This document shows positions 1 to 8,037 of a DNA stretch of 64,000 nt, in pieces (position 1 is the stretch's first letter; every line of letters begins with the position of its first letter). Origin of the DNA: Eubacteriaceae bacterium ES3 (GTDB taxonomy: Bacteria > Bacillota > Clostridia > Eubacteriales > Eubacteriaceae); assembly GCA_030586155.1 (NCBI GenBank), contig CP130741.1:3032680-3096679 (forward strand), read 5' to 3'. A program made the position numbers and the translations under genes. The notes under the pieces were generated by a model that worked only from the letters and a program-made list of their open reading frames with translations, searched no databases and was not told the origin of the DNA.

Positions 1-251
1 TAGAAACCCGTATCTCCAGATACCACCAGGGCCGTTTTTTTACTCTGATAAACCGAAACAACCCGATCCATTAACGCACTTAGAGAAATCCCTTCGCCAA
101 TATATAAAATCTCTTTGCCTTCTGTAGAAAAACTTTCCGTATGGCGTCTCCCACAAAGAATAACTTGAGCTTCTTCTATTTCTTTTTTAGCGATCGGCAA
201 AATATAATCCGGATGACCCGGTCCCAGACCAATAATTTTCAATTGATACAT
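1..251 (-). CDS. cbiE: Cobalt-precorrin-7 C5-methyltransferase CbiE, N-terminal part (cut by window edge)
   Basis: Reading leftward from ATG at 251, the frame encodes about 83 residues and runs off the window. It opens MYQLKIIGLGPGHPDYILP, the glycine-rich first strand-loop of tetrapyrrole methylases that binds SAM, and later has ALVVSGDTGF, the second conserved loop. Family knowledge: CbiE methylates C5 of the corrin ring in anaerobic B12 synthesis and is often paired or fused with CbiT. The start lies 13 bases inside the end of cbiD, which suggests translational coupling. CbiE rather than another methylase is inferred from its place after cbiD and from the SGDTGF motif. Whether a CbiT domain is fused cannot be seen. 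Confidence 0.85.
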   Translation of the reverse strand, partial: MYQLKIIGLGPGHPDYILPIAKKEIEEAQVILCGRRHTESFSTEGKEILYIGEGISLSALMDRVVSVYQSKKTALVVSGDTGF

Positions 252-1372
252 AAGCTGTCCCTCATTTCAGAAGCGTCCTTACTCTGACCCAGGAAACCCA
301 GTTCCCGGGAGAAAATAATAACTTCAATGTCGATATTGCCATAAACCCGATCAGCAACTCTTCTTTTAACCGCCTCAGCGAGTACATTAAAATAATCAGG
401 TATCTCAGATTTAAGAATTAAATCAGTTGCTTCGTCAGTGGTTTTAGACTCCATAATCGCCTTTAAAAGGTCCTGTTCCCCACCTAATAATCCGGCATAA
501 GCCGTTAAAACTTCCATCCGAGCATCAGCTACATTGCTGTGGGTATTAAATATCCCGCCAGCTACCTTGACTAGTTTACCCAGATGACCGATTAAAAGAA
601 TTTTTTTAATTTCCATCCGTTCTGCTTCATCCAGCATAAACCCAAGATAGTTGCTGGTTTTAATCAAGGCCGATTCCGGAAGATTCAATTCATTTGCAAA
701 ATCTTTTCCGTAATTTCCGGGAACAAAAATAATATGCTCCAGGCCCTTGGCTTTTAATACCGACAACTCAAGTTTTAATGAGGCTTTTAGTGCCTCTTCA
801 CTCATCGGCTCAACAATGCCTGACGTCCCAATAACCGAAAGTCCACCTTCAATCCCAAGTTTTGGATTAAAGGTCCGTTTGGCCAGTTCTACACCCTGAG
901 GAATCGAGATTTCCACATTCCAGCCTTCACTTCCCTGATGGCCGGTTTGAGCCAACACTTCAGCAATAACTTCCCGAATCATCTCCCGGGGAACAGGGTT
1001 AATAGCCGCCTGGCCCACTGGGACGCTTAAGCCCGGCGAAGTCACGGTGCCAACACCCTGGCCTGCAAAAAAGTGTACACCTTCTTCTTTTGCCGGAAAA
1101 ACTCTGGAAAATATTTTTATCCCATTGGTCACATCCGGATCATCCCCGCTGTCTTTAATCACTGAACAGGAGGCTTCATGACTGTCAAAATGCTGATCAT
1201 GAATCAGCAAATCCAGATCCCAGCCTTTGGGCGTTTTTATTAAAACACTCTCCTGCTTATCCTGATTTAAAAACATCAAAAGGGCCGCTTTAGTGGCGGC
1301 CGTTGCACAGGAACCAGTGGTATAACCGTAACGCAAGACTTTTCCGTTCTTTTCAATGGTTTTGTCAAACAT
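239..1372 (-). CDS. cbiD: Cobalt-precorrin-5B C1-methyltransferase CbiD
   Basis: A 377-residue protein of normal length for CbiD, which methylates C1 of cobalt-precorrin-5B in the anaerobic (early cobalt insertion) pathway. The N-terminus has the family signature YGYTTGSCATAATKAAL (about residues 16-32). Further in are glycine-rich segments such as GTSGIVEPMS and a FVPGNYGKDFA stretch typical of the family. It lies between cbiL (4 bases upstream) and cbiE (overlapping downstream), so it belongs to the riboswitch-controlled B12 operon. CbiD is specific to the anaerobic route, so its presence shows which corrin pathway this organism uses. Confidence 0.95.
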   Translation of the reverse strand: MFDKTIEKNGKVLRYGYTTGSCATAATKAALLMFLNQDKQESVLIKTPKGWDLDLLIHDQHFDSHEASCSVIKDSGDDPDVTNGIKIFSRVFPAKEEGVHFFAGQGVGTVTSPGLSVPVGQAAINPVPREMIREVIAEVLAQTGHQGSEGWNVEISIPQGVELAKRTFNPKLGIEGGLSVIGTSGIVEPMSEEALKASLKLELSVLKAKGLEHIIFVPGNYGKDFANELNLPESALIKTSNYLGFMLDEAERMEIKKILLIGHLGKLVKVAGGIFNTHSNVADARMEVLTAYAGLLGGEQDLLKAIMESKTTDEATDLILKSEIPDYFNVLAEAVKRRVADRVYGNIDIEVIIFSRELGFLGQSKDASEMRDSLCIN

Positions 1373-1376
1373 TGGC

Positions 1377-2102
1377 TCAATCCTTAAAAAGAGGATAATC
1401 TTTTTTGATCAGCATTGTTGACAGGTAGGGGATTTTTCCTTTTAAAACATTGATATCCGTAACCACATTCTGGGTTTCCATTCCAATATTGGAAACCAGT
1501 ACAAAAGATTTTTCAAGTCCACGGGCTTCCAGTTCTTCTGCCATCAACTGGTTATTGGCGGAAATTTTCATTACCACGATATTTTTATGCGCATCAAGAA
1601 TCTGTCTGATTTCTTCAATCGGCTGAGTCATTGCCACAACACCTAAAGATTCTTCACCTTGAGTCAGGGGAATGTTTAGCTGAGCCCCCAGATTACAGAA
1701 AGAAGGAATACCTGATAGGGTTACCACTTCGATATCACGTTCTAGCAGAAACTCCATGACATAGGAATAAGTGGAGAAAACCATAGGATCTCCCAACGTA
1801 ATAAATGCAACATCCTTACCCTGATTTAAAAGTTCTTCGATCTCATCGGCATTTTTCTTCCACTGGGCTTCCAAGGTTTCTCGCTCGGCACTTAATGAAA
1901 TCATCGGGAAGTTCATTTCCAGACATTTTGACAAATCCTCAATATGCGGTTTAACAATATTAAAGGCAATACTGTCAGTCCCCATTTTCTTAGTAGGTGT
2001 AATTACCACATCACAGTCTTTAAGCACTCTCGCCGCTTTGACGGTCAACAGATCAGGATCTCCCGGTCCGACACCAATCCCATAAAAAATTCCTTTACTC
2101 AT
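1377..2102 (-). CDS. cbiL: Cobalt-precorrin-2 C20-methyltransferase CbiL
   Basis: A tetrapyrrole methylase of 241 residues from the ATG at 2102. The start was chosen because the SAM-binding motif GIGVGPGDPDLLTVKAA follows within a few residues. A longer in-frame reading from 2141 would only add a tail overlapping cbiC. Other conserved parts are VAFITLGDPMVFSTYSYV (about residues 87-104) and VVTLSGIPSFCNLG. The spacing and the GDPMVFSTY motif fit the CbiL/CobI branch, which adds the C20 methyl to (cobalt-)factor II or precorrin-2. It is the fourth gene of the visible cob operon, just after cbiC. Assignment to CbiL over other methylases rests on these motifs. Confidence 0.9.
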   Translation of the reverse strand: MSKGIFYGIGVGPGDPDLLTVKAARVLKDCDVVITPTKKMGTDSIAFNIVKPHIEDLSKCLEMNFPMISLSAERETLEAQWKKNADEIEELLNQGKDVAFITLGDPMVFSTYSYVMEFLLERDIEVVTLSGIPSFCNLGAQLNIPLTQGEESLGVVAMTQPIEEIRQILDAHKNIVVMKISANNQLMAEELEARGLEKSFVLVSNIGMETQNVVTDINVLKGKIPYLSTMLIKKDYPLFKD

Positions 2103-2106
2103 CAAT

Positions 2107-2736
2107 CTACCATTCCCTTCCCAGTTGATACAGCATGGCATTTAAAATCGCTGCAACTACCGGACTGCCACCTTTTCGTCCGTTAATGCGCACATAAGGG
2201 CTGTCAATAGCATCCAGTGCCTGCTTTGATTCCGCTGCACCAACAAAACCAATTGGCGCACCAATAATCAGGTCTGGTTTGGCACTACCCGATTTAATAG
2301 CCTCAATTAAAGTATAAAGTGCTGTTGGGGCATTGCCGATTGCAAAAATTCCCACCGACTCATCTGCCAGGGCTTTTTGAATAGCCACTGTTGAACGGGT
2401 TACACCCCGCTCCTTAGCTTCTTTCATCACTTCGGGTTCGTGAACATAATTGACAATTTCAATCCCGTGATCTGCAAGAGCTTTTTTATTAACGCCAACC
2501 TGAATCATTCGCGTATCGGCATAGATTTTCTTGCCTTTTTTGAGCGCTTCCATTCCTTTAGCATAGCCGTCATTACAGAATTCTAAAAGATCTGCATACT
2601 CAAAATCAGCGGTTGTATGAATGATTCGCTTAACAATTGGGGCAATATCATCGGGAAATACCTTATCTCCCAATTCTTCGGTAATAATTTCAAAACTGCG
2701 TTCTTCAATTTCTCTCGGATTATTAATATATTCCAT
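2107..2736 (-). CDS. cbiC: Cobalt-precorrin-8 methylmutase CbiC
   Basis: A 209-residue protein matching the CbiC/CobH family in length and motifs. It moves the C11 methyl to C12, giving cobyrinate. The family histidine that acts as acid/base is seen in RIIHTTADFEYADLL (about residues 38-52), and the tail carries GAPIGFVGAAESK and RGTKGGSP-like RINGRKGGSPVVAAILNA. It sits 17 bases after the pduX-like gene and 4 bases before cbiL, in the same minus-strand operon. A ribosome binding site AAGGAG lies just upstream of its ATG. Confidence 0.94.
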   Translation of the reverse strand: MEYINNPREIEERSFEIITEELGDKVFPDDIAPIVKRIIHTTADFEYADLLEFCNDGYAKGMEALKKGKKIYADTRMIQVGVNKKALADHGIEIVNYVHEPEVMKEAKERGVTRSTVAIQKALADESVGIFAIGNAPTALYTLIEAIKSGSAKPDLIIGAPIGFVGAAESKQALDAIDSPYVRINGRKGGSPVVAAILNAMLYQLGREW

Positions 2737-2753
2737 TTTAGTCTCCTTAAATT

Positions 2754-3668
2754 TTAACTGGACTGCTGATTCAAACAGAACTGTCGAGCATCACTGCAGT
2801 CAATTTCAATACCGCCACCAATCAGGCGATTTTCAAAAACACCGGTATAGTCTTCTGTCGGCAAACGTTTTTTAACACCTTCTAAAAACAATACCTTGTC
2901 AAAAGCGTTTTCTTCGTACATCACGCCAATTACTGTCCCGCTATGGCCGATCACCGTTCCCAGCCCACCGCATTCTTCCATCAGATCCACCATCAGATCC
3001 AAATGCTTTTTGGGCAGCCGCTTCTGGTTCAAATAAGCACTCAAAGTACAGGCTCTGCCTATTTTTTTCAAATCATTATCAGCAAGTCCCTGTTCAAACT
3101 CACTGATAATTTTTCTAAAAATACCCAAATCTTTCTGCGAATAATCGTCCTGGGATTCATTGAAAGTCATGGTGTCAATCCCACCACAAAAATCAACAAT
3201 CATCAAGTTCGCTTCGATCAGGCCATCAAGTTCTTTTAGCACCTGACCCGTTATATGATTAAATAAATTTAGCTTCTCGAACATCAAATTGTCTGAAGGC
3301 TCTATTTCCGCACATAATCGACCAATATCTATTGACTTTAAACCCAGATCATAATAAGCTGACAAACCTGCCGCGACTCCGGACAGATCAGCTGTCGAAC
3401 TTGCCATTCCTTTTTTCTCCGGGATCTGGCTCTGATGGGTGATCATCAGTCGTTCCCACTGGTTTCTGGCAATTCCATAACGCTCAAAAATCAGTCTGGC
3501 CATTTTCTGGGCTTTAAACTTCAGATTACTGTTTCTGAATTCACCCGCTTCGATGGTAATTGTTGAATACCGGTCAATCGGGCTGGAAATTAAACAGGGA
3601 CTGCCCTCAAACCAGCCCTGAATATATTCACCGCAAGTTCCCGGGCTTTTAACAATCACCTTTTTCAT
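2754..3668 (-). CDS. pduX: GHMP-family kinase, probable L-threonine kinase (PduX-like) for cobalamin side chain
   Basis: A 304-residue GHMP kinase. The N-terminus VKSPGTCGEYIQGWFEG and the ATP-loop PEKKGMASSTADLSGVAAGL (about residues 86-105) are the two recognisable family blocks; a C-terminal GLGTVIGHSGTVIGVM block follows. Known PduX phosphorylates L-threonine, which is then decarboxylated by CobD to (R)-1-aminopropan-2-ol phosphate, the linker of the B12 nucleotide loop. Its ATG overlaps the cbiA stop (ATGA), so the two are translationally coupled. The PduX role is inferred from the operon and the PGTCGEY motif; homoserine kinase is a less likely alternative. Confidence 0.82.
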   Translation of the reverse strand: MKKVIVKSPGTCGEYIQGWFEGSPCLISSPIDRYSTITIEAGEFRNSNLKFKAQKMARLIFERYGIARNQWERLMITHQSQIPEKKGMASSTADLSGVAAGLSAYYDLGLKSIDIGRLCAEIEPSDNLMFEKLNLFNHITGQVLKELDGLIEANLMIVDFCGGIDTMTFNESQDDYSQKDLGIFRKIISEFEQGLADNDLKKIGRACTLSAYLNQKRLPKKHLDLMVDLMEECGGLGTVIGHSGTVIGVMYEENAFDKVLFLEGVKKRLPTEDYTGVFENRLIGGGIEIDCSDARQFCLNQQSS

Positions 3669-5029
3669 TGTGTAGCCTCCCGATGATTTTTTACAACGCT
3701 CAAAAGAGCCTCCAAAAATTTAGGGTTACTGTAAAAATGAATGTGGGGATAACCGGCCAGAACATTATTTTGGGTATAGCCACAGGTCCATGTTTTTCCA
3801 CGTTTGGAAATGACATAGGCGGTCTGCAGCTCTTCTTCCGATTCAATCAGGCTGTGATGAAACTCGTGCCCTCTGCTCTCGATTGACTGACCACCTATAA
3901 AAGCACAAAGATCCACATAGCCAAAACGCTGCAGCTTTTTAGTCATTTTCGCCTGTGCCTTTAGAAAACCCACCATCTCAAAAGACTGGCCTTCATTATT
4001 AGTAATTCTTTCAGTCAGGTACATTAACCCACCGCATTCTGCATAGCAGGGCAGTCCCGCCTCCAGTTTTTTACGGATATCTTCAAGCATTGAAGTATTT
4101 TTCTCCAGCTCCTTAGCAAAAATTTCCGGGAATCCACCGCCAATATAAAGACCATCCAGACCTTGCGGCAAACATTTATCATTAATCGGACTAAACTCTA
4201 CCAGCGAAACGCCAGCATTTTCTAAGGCTCTTAAATTATCATCATAATAAAAGTTGAAGGCCCGATCTCGCGGAATTCCAATCTTTAGCCCTTTATATGT
4301 TTCATTTAAACGCAAAAAAGGATCGGGCCGATTTGGTTTTCGTACTGGACGTTCACTGATTTCCAGCAGTTTATCTAAATCAATGGTTTTTTCAGCAATT
4401 TCGGCCGCCTTCTCAACTTTTTCACGAAACCCCTCAAGCTCCTCAACCGGAACAAGTCCTAAATGTCTACTGTCCATAATAATTTCCGGTGTTTCTGGGA
4501 AATAGCCCAGACAAGTCACCGGATTGTAAGCTTCAATCATTTCTTTCAAAAGCTGATAATGGGATTCTGATGAAATACGATTGATAATAACCCCTTTAAT
4601 GTTGACGTCGGGATCAAAATCCATATAGCCCTTGACCAGGGCCGCTGCCGATTTAGCCATCCCGCGACCGTTGATTATTAAAATAACCGGTGCATCGACA
4701 AGCTTAGACAAATAAGCCGAACTTCCCTTCTCGGACTCCAGCCGATTGCCATCGTACAAACCCATAACGCCTTCAAGTACGCCGACATCATTCTCTTCCA
4801 TGCGCCGGTCAAAAAGCTGTCTGACAACTTCTTCACTCAGCATCCAGGTATCCAGATTGATCGAATCCTCTCCGGTCACAAAACGGTGAAACATCGGATC
4901 GATATAGTCCGGTCCGGTTTTAAAAGGTTTCACTTTTAATTTTCTGTTTTTCAGGGCACCCATGATCCCCATGGTCACCGTGGTTTTACCCACATTGCTG
5001 CTGATCCCTGCCAGCATAAAATAATTCAC
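3665..5029 (-). CDS. cbiA: Cobyrinate a,c-diamide synthase CbiA
   Basis: CbiA amidates the a and c side chains of cobyrinate with glutamine and ATP. The N-terminal dethiobiotin-synthetase-like half has the P-loop GISSNVGKTTVTMG (about residues 8-21), followed by KTGPDYIDPMFH. The C-terminal glutaminase half has LYIGGGFPE and the nucleophile motif CYAECGGLMYL near residue 330. The start is the GTG at 5029, preceded by AAGGAGG at 8 bases. An upstream in-frame extension to 5065 runs into the riboswitch terminator and is rejected, giving 454 residues. It is the first gene of the B12 operon. Confidence 0.94.
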   Translation of the reverse strand: MNYFMLAGISSNVGKTTVTMGIMGALKNRKLKVKPFKTGPDYIDPMFHRFVTGEDSINLDTWMLSEEVVRQLFDRRMEENDVGVLEGVMGLYDGNRLESEKGSSAYLSKLVDAPVILIINGRGMAKSAAALVKGYMDFDPDVNIKGVIINRISSESHYQLLKEMIEAYNPVTCLGYFPETPEIIMDSRHLGLVPVEELEGFREKVEKAAEIAEKTIDLDKLLEISERPVRKPNRPDPFLRLNETYKGLKIGIPRDRAFNFYYDDNLRALENAGVSLVEFSPINDKCLPQGLDGLYIGGGFPEIFAKELEKNTSMLEDIRKKLEAGLPCYAECGGLMYLTERITNNEGQSFEMVGFLKAQAKMTKKLQRFGYVDLCAFIGGQSIESRGHEFHHSLIESEEELQTAYVISKRGKTWTCGYTQNNVLAGYPHIHFYSNPKFLEALLSVVKNHREATQ

Positions 5030-5063
5030 ATTCCGTCCCTCCTTTAGTGACTCTATAAGGACC

Positions 5064-5095
5064 AAACAAAAGTCCAGCTTCTGGGAAGCTGGACT
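5064..5095 (-). terminator. Intrinsic terminator of the B12 riboswitch (expression platform)
   Basis: Minus strand: AGTCCAGCTT pairs with AAGCTGGACT around a short loop, and TTTTGTTT follows. It lies between the cobalamin aptamer and the cbiA ribosome binding site, so it is the off-state hairpin. A TTAAAC/GTTTAA pairing just upstream could form an antiterminator. Confidence 0.88.
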
Positions 5096-5097
5096 TA

Positions 5098-5268
5098 AAC
5101 TTTGTTTAACAGGCTTCTTCCCTCCGAAGAAAATTACGATCTGAGTTTCCTGACTTTTGCTTCATCCTCTGCTTTTCCTTCCCATCCTAAGACAGTGGCT
5201 TATAAAAACTTCGTCTGCAATTACAGTAGCGGGGGCTGTAGGGCTTTTCACCCTTTTCCTCAATACAT
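5098..5268 (-). promoter_or_regulatory. Cobalamin (B12) riboswitch aptamer
   Basis: The minus strand shows the conserved blocks of the cobalamin riboswitch in order: GGGTGAAAAGCCC, then CCCCCGCTACTGTAA, then AGCCACTG followed by GGATGGGAAGG, and AGTCAGGAAACT near the 3' side. These match the family's core and B12-box elements. It precedes a terminator and the cob operon, so cobalamin binding should stop transcription of cbiA and the genes after it. Confidence 0.95.
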
Positions 5269-5285
5269 TATTAAATTATTTTTAA

Positions 5286-5314
5286 AGTTTACCATAATTT
5301 CAGAGCGATTTCAA
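5286..5314 (-). promoter_or_regulatory. Promoter of the cob operon
   Basis: On the minus strand, TTGAAA is separated by 17 bases from TAAACT, with a TG one base before the -10 (extended -10). It ends about 18 bases upstream of the riboswitch start and lies just after the stop of the upstream gene. Confidence 0.65.
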
Positions 5315-5318
5315 TTTA

Positions 5319-6104
5319 TTATTTCCATTCCTTTTTAGTGCTCAAACTTTCGCGAACAGAAGAAGTAAAAGCAAGGGGATCTTGACCCTGCCATTTTTCG
5401 CTGGCAATCACTTCATAAGAAATCGTCTCAATGCTTTGGACGCTAAAAATTTCCGGCATAATCTCATCAAAGGGGATCAAACCTTCCCCCGGAATCCAAT
5501 GTCGATCTTTTAAAAAATCGTTATCCGATAGATGCAGGGCTTTAATTCTTTCCTTATGTTTTCGCAGAATTTTCCCGCAATTCTCTTCCTCCAAAAAATC
5601 GTGCGAACTGTCATAACACATTCCAAAACGGAGGGCATCTATTTCTTCCAGCAAAAAGTCAAGCAGATACTGTCTTGATACATTTTCCACTGCCAGATTA
5701 ATGCCATATTTTTCGGCAGTATCCGCCAGTTCAGAGAAAAACGCCCGCCCCTTGTCCAGGTCCGGTGTAAAATCATCCAAATCATTGGTATGAACAACTA
5801 TTGTTGGGATATCGAAGTCATAACAATCTTTGATAAAGCCCTGAAACTGCCGAACTTTAGGTGTGATTTCCATTCTTGACGCTTCCCAAATATCATTATA
5901 GCCCATAAAAGGGGCATGGATATTGGTAATTTCCAGTCCCAATTTTCTGACAATCTCAGGAAATTCCTCTTTCTCAAGGGCCCACGGTTCAAATTCATCT
6001 TCCCATGAGATCATCGCCGCGTCAAAACCGCCTTCAGCAATCATTTTAATGCGTTCTTCAAAAGGCATAAAAAAACCAAACCAGGAAAACATACTGTATT
6101 TCAT
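5319..6104 (-). CDS. Sugar phosphate isomerase/epimerase-like TIM-barrel protein
   Basis: A 261-residue protein of the xylose-isomerase-like TIM-barrel (AP endonuclease 2) superfamily. Conserved pieces are ITNIHAPF, IVVHTNDL, NLAVENVS, CYDSSHDFLEEEN and ALHLSDND, which supply the Glu, Asp and His ligands expected for a divalent metal site. The start is the ATG at 6104, preceded by AAAGAGG; an in-frame extension to 6185 would cross a terminator hairpin. It follows mtnP-mtnA on the same strand but lies behind a terminator, so a link to methylthioribose metabolism is possible but unproven. The substrate is unknown. Confidence 0.78.
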   Translation of the reverse strand: MKYSMFSWFGFFMPFEERIKMIAEGGFDAAMISWEDEFEPWALEKEEFPEIVRKLGLEITNIHAPFMGYNDIWEASRMEITPKVRQFQGFIKDCYDFDIPTIVVHTNDLDDFTPDLDKGRAFFSELADTAEKYGINLAVENVSRQYLLDFLLEEIDALRFGMCYDSSHDFLEEENCGKILRKHKERIKALHLSDNDFLKDRHWIPGEGLIPFDEIMPEIFSVQSIETISYEVIASEKWQGQDPLAFTSSVRESLSTKKEWK

Positions 6105-6125
6105 CGCTAATACCTCTTTATAATT

Positions 6126-6176
6126 AAATAAAACCCGGTTAAAGACACTCAAGTTAACTTGGGTCCATAACCGGGT
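6126..6176 (-). terminator. Intrinsic terminator after mtnA
   Basis: Minus strand ACCCGGTTA pairs with TAACCGGGT, followed by TTTTATTT. The enclosed part contains a second small hairpin, CAAGTTAACTTG. It lies 50 bases after the mtnA stop and before the next gene's ribosome binding site. Confidence 0.72.
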
Positions 6177-6228
6177 CCACGTCATGACACTGTTTCACTT
6201 TGAGAAGTATCGTAACTTTAACTTCTCA

Positions 6229-7257
6229 TTATTTCAATTTTTTGATATTAATATCATACGGTGGATAAACCACGCCTTTTTCAGTAATAATTGCCGTCAC
6301 ATTCTGATGAGGGGTTACATCAAAGGCCGGATTTTCCATTCTAATTCCATCTGGAGCAACCTGCACTTCACCAACATGGCTGATCTCACGGGTACTGCGT
6401 TCTTCGATAATGATTTCATCGCCGGATTCAATTGAAAAATCTATGGTTGATGTGGGAGCTGCCACATACATGGGAATCCCATGGGCTTTTGCCAAAACTG
6501 AAACTGAGTAAGTCCCGATCTTATTGGCTACATCTCCATTTGAAGCAATCCTGTCAGCACCAACTACAACACCATCGATTTTCCCCTGTTTCATCATCCA
6601 ACCGGCCATATTATCGGTAATCAGAGTGACCGGAATATCATCAGCATGAAGTTCATATGCAGTTAGTCTGGCTCCCTGCAAAAACGGTCTGGTTTCATCA
6701 GCATAAACAGAAATTTCTTTTCCCTGTTCATGGGCTGCCCGAATCACACCCAAGGCTGTTCCATAGTCTGCCGTGGCCAGTGCGCCCGCATTACAATGGG
6801 TTAAAATCGTATCGCCCTGATGAATCAGCTCAGCCCCAAAGGCGCCCATGTCACGACACATCTGAATATCTTCTGCACAAATATTATGCGCCTCTTCTTT
6901 AAGAAGAGCTGTAATCTCAATCGGAGATAGTGCTTCATTTTTCTTAATGACCTTTTCCATTCGGTCAATCGCCCAGAACAGATTAACTGCTGTTGGCCTG
7001 GTCGAAGCCAGTAGGCCGGCAACTTTTTTCATTTCTGCCAAAAATTCCTGACTTGTTTCATTCTCATATTCTTTTGCGCCAAAATACATCCCATAACCGG
7101 CGGTCACACCGATGGCCGGAGCGCCTCTGACAATCATATCAACGATCGCTTTTGCAATCTCCCGATAATCGGTATAAGTTCTGATGATAAATTCAGTTGG
7201 AAGCCTGGTCTGGTCAATCAGTTTGAGGGATTCATCTTCAAAATATACTGGTTTCAC
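6229..7257 (-). CDS. mtnA: S-methyl-5-thioribose-1-phosphate isomerase MtnA
   Basis: MtnA converts methylthioribose 1-phosphate to methylthioribulose 1-phosphate. Seen: IVRGAPAIGVTAGYGM (about residues 41-56), the catalytic cysteine in THCNAGALATADYGT, and the catalytic aspartate in VVGADRIASNGDVANKIGT. The start is taken as GTG at 7257, preceded by GAGGG six bases upstream, giving VKPVYFEDESLKLIDQ and 342 residues, the usual length. A TTG at 7278 is the alternative but lies inside mtnP. Only one base separates it from the mtnP stop. Some relatives act on 5-deoxyribose 1-phosphate, which cannot be told apart here. Confidence 0.92.
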   Translation of the reverse strand: MKPVYFEDESLKLIDQTRLPTEFIIRTYTDYREIAKAIVDMIVRGAPAIGVTAGYGMYFGAKEYENETSQEFLAEMKKVAGLLASTRPTAVNLFWAIDRMEKVIKKNEALSPIEITALLKEEAHNICAEDIQMCRDMGAFGAELIHQGDTILTHCNAGALATADYGTALGVIRAAHEQGKEISVYADETRPFLQGARLTAYELHADDIPVTLITDNMAGWMMKQGKIDGVVVGADRIASNGDVANKIGTYSVSVLAKAHGIPMYVAAPTSTIDFSIESGDEIIIEERSTREISHVGEVQVAPDGIRMENPAFDVTPHQNVTAIITEKGVVYPPYDINIKKLK

Positions 7258-7258
7258 A

Positions 7259-8014
7259 TTAACCCTCAATCTTTTCAATCAAATTAAAAATCAGTTTTTT
7301 AACTTTTTCTGAGTTTTCATGCAAAACACGAACCACATCTTCATTGGTTACCGGCTTAATCTCCGGGTGGACTTCCAGTCCCGCATCATAATCGGTAATC
7401 AGCGCGATATTCACCACTGGAATTTCCTGTTCCAGACAAAGATATCCTTCGGGATACTGGGTCATATTGACCACATCAGCACCCATCATGGCAAACATCC
7501 GGCTTTCTGCTACTGTAGAAAAACGCGGTCCGTTAATAACTACTACCGTTCCGCCATCATGAACAGAAATTCCACATTCTTTAGCTGATGCAATGGCTTT
7601 TTCCCGCAGATTCTGATCGTAGGGATGGGCCGAACTCAGGTGGTTAACCTTGGGTTTTTCAAAGAAGGTATCTTTTCGCCCGGAGGTCATATTGATAAAC
7701 TGATCGGTTATCACAAAATCTCCCGGCTTCATTTCAAAACGCAGACTGCCTACACAACAAGGAGAAATCAGCGCCCTAATCCCCAGCATTTTCATGGCAT
7801 AGATATTGGCCCGATAATTTATCTCTGATGGATTAAGAATATGATCCTTGTGATGTCGCGGCAGAAAAGCAATGGTTTTTTCCCCAACCTTGACCAGGCT
7901 TATTTCATCCGATGGTTTTCCGTAAGGGGTATCCACTTCAATCTTTTTTACATCAGGATACAGTTCATATAAACCCGATCCGCCAATTACACCAATATCT
8001 GCTGAATAATACAT
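7259..8014 (-). CDS. mtnP: S-methyl-5'-thioadenosine phosphorylase
   Basis: A 251-residue purine nucleoside phosphorylase-fold enzyme that splits methylthioadenosine with phosphate to adenine and methylthioribose 1-phosphate, the MtnA substrate. Motifs seen: IGVIGGSGLYEL at the N-terminus, the phosphate-site FLPRHHKDH, and the active site INGPRFSTVAESRMF with NMTQYPE, and TDYDAG near the C-terminus. The gene is followed immediately by mtnA. The window also has a hydrolytic MTA/SAH nucleosidase at 20479-21186, so two routes of MTA breakdown coexist. Confidence 0.92.
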   Translation of the reverse strand: MYYSADIGVIGGSGLYELYPDVKKIEVDTPYGKPSDEISLVKVGEKTIAFLPRHHKDHILNPSEINYRANIYAMKMLGIRALISPCCVGSLRFEMKPGDFVITDQFINMTSGRKDTFFEKPKVNHLSSAHPYDQNLREKAIASAKECGISVHDGGTVVVINGPRFSTVAESRMFAMMGADVVNMTQYPEGYLCLEQEIPVVNIALITDYDAGLEVHPEIKPVTNEDVVRVLHENSEKVKKLIFNLIEKIEG

Positions 8015-8037
8015 ATTTCTCCTCCTTAGGTTTCCTT

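Noticed and set aside
5102-5338. Plus-strand frame of 78 codons
   Set aside because: Antisense to the cobalamin riboswitch; the RNA elements explain the sequence better.
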